Source of the DNA: Mycolicibacterium sphagni
GTDB taxonomy: Bacteria > Actinomycetota > Actinomycetes > Mycobacteriales > Mycobacteriaceae
DNA length: 64,000 nucleotides
Direction: 5' to 3'
Assembly: GCF_002250655.1 (NCBI RefSeq)
Contig: NZ_NOZR01000023.1
Coordinates: 45,904-109,903, forward strand
Shown here piece by piece: positions 59,861-64,000 of the stretch. The notes under the pieces are model-generated. The model saw only the letters and a list, made by a program, of their open reading frames with translations, searched no databases and had not been told where the DNA came from. The position numbers and the translations under genes are program-made. Position 1 is the stretch's first letter. Every line of letters starts with the position of its first letter.

Positions 59861-61041
59861 CAGAAGTCCTCGTTGATGATGTGGTTGCCGTCGACCGTAA
59901 ACACGGAGTGGTGTTCACCGCTTGTGTCCGCATAGATGCCGACGTACCGCTTCCATCGATTGACGGCCAGTGCGGCGTTTAGGGCGTTGAGGTCGACGAT
60001 TTGTACGTTTCGGCCGTATAGTTCGTCGGCGGTGCCTCTGATTGGGAGCCGCCTGCGGTCGTCCCACAGATGATCTCGCTTACCGGGAAGAGCACTCGCG
60101 GTTCGCAGCTGACCACCTATCGTGCCGTTCGTTAGGTAGAGACCCATGCCGACGTCGATGTACGGCCGGTCGGCGGCGTCGAGTCGCGCGGCAATCAGGG
60201 CGCGGCTGGGGTTGTCATCGATGGCAAGAAAGACGAAGTCCATCGATGCAAGCTGCGCGACGTTGCTTTCGTCGACGTACTCCGGATGCGCAATCACTCC
60301 TCGACGAAAAGCTGAATAGTGTTCGGCAAAGTAGTTGGCTTTGAGAGGTTTGGCGGCGACAACGTCGATTGGGATCGCCCCGGGATAGCGGAAGGCATTG
60401 TGCTGCATCAGGATATCTCCGTCGAAGAGGTGAACTTCAGCCACTGGTGACTTGGCGATCAAATCCAAAATGTATGCACCAGTGCCTCCAAGGCCTACGA
60501 CGGCGATCCGATGCCCGAGGACCTTGGCATTGATGGCAGTGATGCCAGCACGTCCTGACGCTGTGTCCGCATAAAGGAAGGGGCTGTCATCGTCCTCTTC
60601 GGCCATCACCAGCGGGTGGGTGCGCGCCGTCACTGAGATATCAACAGCGTGAACATGTTTGGCCAGCAGCGCGACATACGTGGTGACCAGATCGTAGTAG
60701 TCGACATAGCCCGTGGGTGGCTTGTTGGAGAGCATGTGGTCGACGACCACACCGGTAAGAATCTCTTGCTGAACGCTCGTATTGATCAAGCGCTCAAGGG
60801 GTTGGCCTTCGGCGTTATGCGGCTTCGGGCCGGCGAGATAGATGGTGTGGTCGTTTTGGTAGTCGGTCACATCGCCGCTGAGCGTCAGTGCCTTCACTAG
60901 GCTGCCGCGGACGACGTCCCGGTTCGCGTCCAGGTACGGCACATCCCGGACAATCAGGAACGCGTCTTCGGTCGTGATGTCGTAGCCGTCAGCCCGTAGA
61001 CGACTGAGATCGGCGCTACGACTTATCAGTACCGGTGACAT
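59860..61041 (-). CDS. E1-like adenylyltransferase: DUF6791-type N-terminus plus ThiF domain, without any Cys
   Basis: This 393-residue protein has an N-terminal ~150 residues (GYDITTEDAFLIVRDVPYLD, GYVDYYDLVTTYVALLAK) that fit the DUF6791-type region fused to E1 domains. The ThiF domain has the ATP-binding loop VVGLGGTGAYILDLIA near residue 180, the metal/adenylate Asp in HLFDGDILMQHNAFR with the following Arg, the Lys in AAKPLKANYF, and the Asp of LAIDDNPSRALI. These would adenylate the C-terminus of a ubiquitin-like protein. The sequence contains no Cys at all, so an E1 thioester cannot form. It overlaps the ubiquitin-like gene by 26 bases. Confidence 0.85.
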   Translation of the reverse strand: MSPVLISRSADLSRLRADGYDITTEDAFLIVRDVPYLDANRDVVRGSLVKALTLSGDVTDYQNDHTIYLAGPKPHNAEGQPLERLINTSVQQEILTGVVVDHMLSNKPPTGYVDYYDLVTTYVALLAKHVHAVDISVTARTHPLVMAEEDDDSPFLYADTASGRAGITAINAKVLGHRIAVVGLGGTGAYILDLIAKSPVAEVHLFDGDILMQHNAFRYPGAIPIDVVAAKPLKANYFAEHYSAFRRGVIAHPEYVDESNVAQLASMDFVFLAIDDNPSRALIAARLDAADRPYIDVGMGLYLTNGTIGGQLRTASALPGKRDHLWDDRRRLPIRGTADELYGRNVQIVDLNALNAALAVNRWKRYVGIYADTSGEHHSVFTVDGNHIINEDF

Positions 61042-61669
61042 TGAAGATCATTCCTTCTCGGACCTTGACTGACTGACCCTCCACCAGAGTGCCCTCTGGA
61101 TGCCGCGGGTCGCCGTTGCGGTACGACACCGTGTATTCGGGGTTCGGCCCGGGCGGAACTGGAAAAGCCAGAGCCGCAAGACTTTCAAAAGAGATCAACC
61201 CCGCGGGGACGATGTGCTGGGCCGCGTTGATGACGATGGTGACCTCGTGGTGTCGGTGCTCACGTACCGAGATGAACCGATCGCCGTCATGGACTTCGAT
61301 AATCTCACCAGGGGCCAGCCGACGGTCCAGGGCGTCCTGAATGTCGTGGAATAGAACGAAATCTTCCCCGATCGGCGGCTTTGGCAGTGAACGCAGCTGG
61401 TCCTCGGAAACGGTTCCAGCCGCGACGCGGTAGGGCTTGGAGTCCAGGAAGATCGTGATACTCGCACTCGTGAAGAAGTGCATGCCATCCGCCACGGTGA
61501 TGACAGAGTCGGGGGGCACAGCGCGGTCCTGAGCGTCGTCGACGTCGAGCCACAGGTCGGCGGCCGGCGGGGTCGTGCGCGCACGAAGCTGCTGGCCGGT
61601 ATAGCGCCCGGGCGGGATCTCGTACGGTGCACCGTCGATGTAGATGGTGATGTGCCGTGCTGCGCTCAT
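61016..61669 (-). CDS. Multiubiquitin protein: three ubiquitin-like repeats
   Basis: This 217-residue protein is made of three consecutive beta-grasp repeats, starting at about residue 6 (ITIYIDGAPYEIPPGRYTGQ), residue 70 (ITIFLDSKPYRVAAGTVSED) and residue 140 (VTIVINAAQHIVPAGLISFE). Each ends with a D/E-G-D/M-x-F/I strand (DGMHFFTS, DGDRFISV, EGMIFNVT). This is the multiubiquitin family found with bacterial E1-like enzymes. The C-terminus is NVTGTDKS, not Gly-Gly. ATG 61669 has AGAGGA upstream. It is the first gene of the operon, with the shared operator region immediately upstream. Confidence 0.88.
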   Translation of the reverse strand: MSAARHITIYIDGAPYEIPPGRYTGQQLRARTTPPAADLWLDVDDAQDRAVPPDSVITVADGMHFFTSASITIFLDSKPYRVAAGTVSEDQLRSLPKPPIGEDFVLFHDIQDALDRRLAPGEIIEVHDGDRFISVREHRHHEVTIVINAAQHIVPAGLISFESLAALAFPVPPGPNPEYTVSYRNGDPRHPEGTLVEGQSVKVREGMIFNVTGTDKS

Positions 61670-61737
61670 GCCAATCCTCTCTATAGGCGCCGGGCGTGAT
61701 AGCCGGTCGTTCGCACTGTTCCCTAACGATTGAAGAG

Positions 61738-61783
61738 TGTTCTCTTTCAAGAACAGCGTAGCACACTGTTCCTGAAGGGGAAC
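61738..61783. promoter_or_regulatory. Two tandem GTTC-GAAC palindromes between the divergent operons
   Basis: TGTTCT-CTTTCA-AGAACA (61738-61755) and GTTCC-TGAAGG-GGAAC (61768-61783) are perfect inverted repeats with 6-base spacers, centred 29 bases apart. Half-sites GTTC lie just upstream (61709-61721) and GAAC just downstream (about 61801). They lie in the 144-base gap between the ubiquitin-like operon and the ImmA gene, and are the natural binding sites for the XRE regulator encoded at 62673. Confidence 0.65.
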
Positions 61784-61813
61784 GAGGTACAATTTTTCGA
61801 GAACAGGAGCGAG

Positions 61814-62683
61814 ATGCTGTCAGAATTCGAACAGATGCATGCGGCCTCCCCGGGGAGATCGGACGCGGCTGTGGTTGTCGCCATGGTCCAGGAGACCTTG
61901 CGCGACCTTGATCTCTCTCCTCCGGTAGATCACAACATTGTCGCGTCCTATCGCGGCGTGCTCCGCATCGATTATGCCGACCACGTCTGGGCGGGATACA
62001 TCGCACCCGCACCTTATGACGCGGGATTAGTGATCAGCGTGAGGTCGTCTGACCCATGGGGGCGCCAGCGATTCACGATCTTTCACGAAGTCCTGCATAC
62101 CTATATGCAGGGGTTCTATCTGCAGCCGCAGTATCGATGCGAACCCGGCGCCCGACCGGTCGGCACGGAGCATGATCCGGAGTTAGAGGCGTTGTGCGAC
62201 CAGGGAGCAGCCGAGATGTTGATGCCACGCGAGGCCTTCCTCGCGGATCTTGAAGGCAACTCTTTGAATCTGACTTTGGTTGACGACCTCGCTGATCGAT
62301 ATGAGGCGAGTCGGGCTGCAACCGCATCGCGAATCTGTGCCCTTAGCCCCTCGAAGACGCTGTACGTCTCTTTCTCGGAGATGTCCACACCAAGGGACCC
62401 TTTCTCTCCTCCGAAGCTTCGCGTCGAGTCATGCTTCAGTCGCGGGGATTGGTCGTACGTTCCCCGGTTCAAATCGGTCAAGCCTGGGGGTGTGTTTGAC
62501 CGCGCTTGGAACGGTGAACTAGTTGATGAAACGGTGTATCTCGATGAACTGACGCGAAACCCACTTGGTTGGGCTCATGTTAGTGCTCGACGGTCTGATT
62601 ACGTCAGCAGCGAAGGAGTTCAAATGCGGGTGAAGGCTCTCATCACACAGATCGACTCGGTAGGGCGACGCGGTGCCTCGTGA
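61814..62683 (+). CDS. ImmA/IrrE-family metallo-endopeptidase
   Basis: This 289-residue protein has the zinc motif HEVLH in FTIFHEVLHTYMQG near residue 100 and a downstream Glu-containing helix (LEALCDQGAAEMLMPREAFL), as in ImmA/IrrE (DUF955) peptidases. In mobile elements and stress systems such peptidases cleave a partner XRE-type repressor and so induce neighbouring genes. ATG 61814 has AGGAG upstream; a longer reading would place the operators inside the gene. It overlaps the XRE regulator gene by 11 bases, the usual arrangement of such pairs. Confidence 0.87.
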   Translation: MLSEFEQMHAASPGRSDAAVVVAMVQETLRDLDLSPPVDHNIVASYRGVLRIDYADHVWAGYIAPAPYDAGLVISVRSSDPWGRQRFTIFHEVLHTYMQGFYLQPQYRCEPGARPVGTEHDPELEALCDQGAAEMLMPREAFLADLEGNSLNLTLVDDLADRYEASRAATASRICALSPSKTLYVSFSEMSTPRDPFSPPKLRVESCFSRGDWSYVPRFKSVKPGGVFDRAWNGELVDETVYLDELTRNPLGWAHVSARRSDYVSSEGVQMRVKALITQIDSVGRRGAS

Positions 62684-63122
62684 TTCCGGCGATGGCTCGG
62701 AGTCACCGGACGTCACCGGCCTCGGCGGGAGAATCCGACGTTTCCGTCAGGAGAAGGGGATGAGTCTTAGTCAGCTTGCGGAACAAGCTGAAGTGAGCAA
62801 GGGCTACCTGTCGACTTTGGAGAACACGGATAGCGCGGGGCAATCTGCGCGCAGACCGTCGGCCAAGACCTTGTACGCGATAGCTCAAACGCTTGGTGTA
62901 ACTATGTCCGATCTTCTAGGTCGGCGTTTGCTCATTGAAGTGCCAGATGGACCAGCGCCTGAGGGCTTACAAGAGTTTGTGGCGAAACACCGTCTGCCTG
63001 CAGCAGACATGCAAATGCTGCGAACGATCAAATTTCGCGGCGAGGCACCGAAGACCGCCGAACGCTGGGAGTACATCTACAACGCCATCCGCTTCAGCGA
63101 GGCTATCGATAAGGAAGAGTAA
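62673..63122 (+). CDS. XRE-family transcriptional regulator
   Basis: The protein is 149 residues from GTG 62673. An N-terminal helix-turn-helix domain (GGRIRRFRQEKGMSLSQLAE, QAEVSKGYLSTLEN, PSAKTLYAIAQTLGVTMSDL) at residues ~17-82 is followed by a short helical tail (LQEFVAKHRLPAADMQMLRT). It is coupled to the ImmA-type peptidase gene upstream. It probably represses the divergent ubiquitin-like operon and itself through the palindromes at 61738-61783, and would be removed when the peptidase is activated. Confidence 0.88.
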   Translation: MPRDSGDGSESPDVTGLGGRIRRFRQEKGMSLSQLAEQAEVSKGYLSTLENTDSAGQSARRPSAKTLYAIAQTLGVTMSDLLGRRLLIEVPDGPAPEGLQEFVAKHRLPAADMQMLRTIKFRGEAPKTAERWEYIYNAIRFSEAIDKEE

Positions 63123-63149
63123 CGGGCTGCAGCTCCGGCTAGACGGTGT

Positions 63150-63431
63150 GTGGTCAGCCGGGGAACGTGCAGAATTTGCAATTTGTCGAAGCAGACGGTG
63201 CCCGCGAAGTTTCGGTTGAGGGGGTGGTTTGGGACCAAATCTGCGAAGGGCCCGTGGTACGCCGAGCAAGATCGCTCTGGTCAAGCGATCGCCCTGATCA
63301 AGTGGCCGGGTTCGATGCGCAACAAGGGATCCCTGGCGTTTCGTGGGTTGACGCCCCACACAGCCGATTTCTCACGGTTGGCGCGCTGGGCGGCGGCGGT
63401 TGAATCATCCGCGGCGCAGTCCGGCGACTGA
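63150..63431 (+). CDS. Small hypothetical protein
   Basis: The protein is 93 residues from GTG 63150 with a CxxC pair in GTCRICNLSKQTV and a mixed, folded-looking composition (KFRLRGWFGTKSAKGPWYAE, GQAIALIKWPGSMRNKGSLA). It follows the XRE gene by 28 bases in the same direction and could be a third gene of that transcript. It is unrecognised. Confidence 0.35.
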   Translation: MVSRGTCRICNLSKQTVPAKFRLRGWFGTKSAKGPWYAEQDRSGQAIALIKWPGSMRNKGSLAFRGLTPHTADFSRLARWAAAVESSAAQSGD

Positions 63432-63659
63432 CCTCGACAATTGAGACCAACGTCCGGCGGTACCGTCGCGGCACGCAGGCGCCGGGTCCGGCGCCGGCCC
63501 GTCGAATGCATCCGCTACGGCGTCGAGATCAGCCATGGCGCAGCGGGCGGTACCCTTCCGCGTTGTCGTCCGTAGACGGCCGCGGCGAACACCAGATTCG
63601 AAGACCGAATCTGGGCCGCGCTCCATAGCCGCCGACGTTGGCCGTCGACTGCAGTTCCA

Positions 63660-63944
63660 ATGAAGCTGTTCCGCAATTCCTATGATCGGGTTGTGACGGT
63701 TGTCGCCTTCATGTTCAGCCCGGGCCCGACGGTGGGCTTCTTGCAAGACGAGGCGATTTGCGCGGCCCTAGTACGCGAGCTGATTGCTGAGGCGCGCGAC
63801 GGTCGACCGGTGGCTGCTGCGATTCGCAGCGGCGGCTTGCTGCTTCACAACTTCGCTTACCGATGCGTAGAGGTAAGAGAGATCGAGTCGGTCAATGGTC
63901 TGCCGGCATTCGGCTGGCTTCAGTGGCGTGTTCCCCGTGAGTGA
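63660..63944 (+). CDS. Small hypothetical protein
   Basis: The protein is 94 residues from ATG 63660, with a plausible compact fold (VVTVVAFMFSPGPTVGFLQD, AICAALVRELIAEARDGRPV, GGLLLHNFAYRCVEVREIES). I do not recognise the family. The stretch 63432-63659 before it has no gene I can support, and 63945-64000 holds none. Confidence 0.35.
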   Translation: MKLFRNSYDRVVTVVAFMFSPGPTVGFLQDEAICAALVRELIAEARDGRPVAAAIRSGGLLLHNFAYRCVEVREIESVNGLPAFGWLQWRVPRE

Positions 63945-64000
63945 GACCGGGAGGTTTTAGAGTCCTGTGGCCCGATGTCGGGCCGGAAGGGACGATGGAA

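Noticed and set aside
61738..61783. LexA/SOS boxes in the ubiquitin-like promoter
   Set aside because: The mycobacterial SOS box is GAAC-N4-GTTC; here the order is GTTC-N-GAAC with a different spacer, so an XRE operator fits better.
63405..63746. Minus-strand frame of 113 codons
   Set aside because: It overlaps the hypothetical genes on the plus strand and has no consistent protein character, although its part from 63536 down looks slightly gene-like.
1..64000. CRISPR arrays, rRNA or tRNA genes
   Set aside because: No regularly spaced repeats, rRNA-like blocks or tRNA cloverleaf were found on reading both strands.

Overview
The window is high-GC actinobacterial chromosome. The gene content points to Mycobacterium sensu lato: a complete yrbE/mce operon, an F420-type LLM oxidoreductase, DUF732 and CAP secreted proteins, an NDMA-type alcohol dehydrogenase, P450-ferredoxin pairs, KshA/KshB-like oxygenase parts and many TetR regulators. 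The species cannot be told from the sequence. No tRNA, rRNA or CRISPR array was seen.

Region 1 (1-15.2 kb) is a lipid/steroid-type catabolic area in visible decay. Intact genes (LLM oxidoreductase, alpha/beta hydrolase, thiolase, hotdog thioesterase, an SDR plus enoyl-CoA hydratase pair, five TetR regulators) alternate with broken ones. The broken genes are a P450 whose heme-ligand Cys is Phe, a ferredoxin fused to an antisense monooxygenase fragment, an SDR without its catalytic core, a frameshifted SnoaL-like gene, two frameshifted enoyl-CoA hydratases, and fragments of acyl-CoA dehydrogenases, a TetR and another SDR.

Region 2 (15.8-25.0 kb, minus strand) is an eight-gene operon yrbEA-yrbEB-mceABCDEF with mostly overlapping genes. 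It encodes a Mce-type lipid/sterol importer without its ATPase. It is followed by two secreted proteins, a MarR regulator and an IS3-family relic (to 28.3 kb).

Region 3 (29.0-53.4 kb) is an intact catabolic cluster. It holds an aldehyde dehydrogenase, SDR, alcohol dehydrogenase, SCP2-domain protein, ferredoxin, P450, three acyl-CoA dehydrogenases, an HsaA-like flavoprotein, a KshB-like reductase, two Rieske oxygenases, two acyl-CoA ligases, two thiolases, two enoyl-CoA hydratases, a phosphotriesterase-like hydrolase, an SDR and two divergent TetR genes. The logic is CoA activation, beta-oxidation and ring hydroxylation of a polycyclic isoprenoid such as a steroid or terpenoid. A motif close to AGTAA-N4-TTACT recurs at its promoters.

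Region 4 (53.5-64 kb) looks like a horizontally acquired island bordered by alpha/beta hydrolase and GNAT fragments. It carries an unknown 629-residue membrane protein, a 70-bp MITE-like element with 5-bp flanking repeats, and a variant diadenylate-cyclase-domain protein. It also carries an operon for a three-repeat ubiquitin-like protein, a Cys-free E1-like adenylyltransferase with an N-terminal DUF6791-type region, and a DUF6527-type protein. An ImmA/IrrE peptidase plus XRE regulator pair is divergent from that operon, and two GTTC-N-GAAC palindromes lie between them. This is the most interesting part: a ubiquitin-like conjugation or conflict system in a mycobacterial-type genome.
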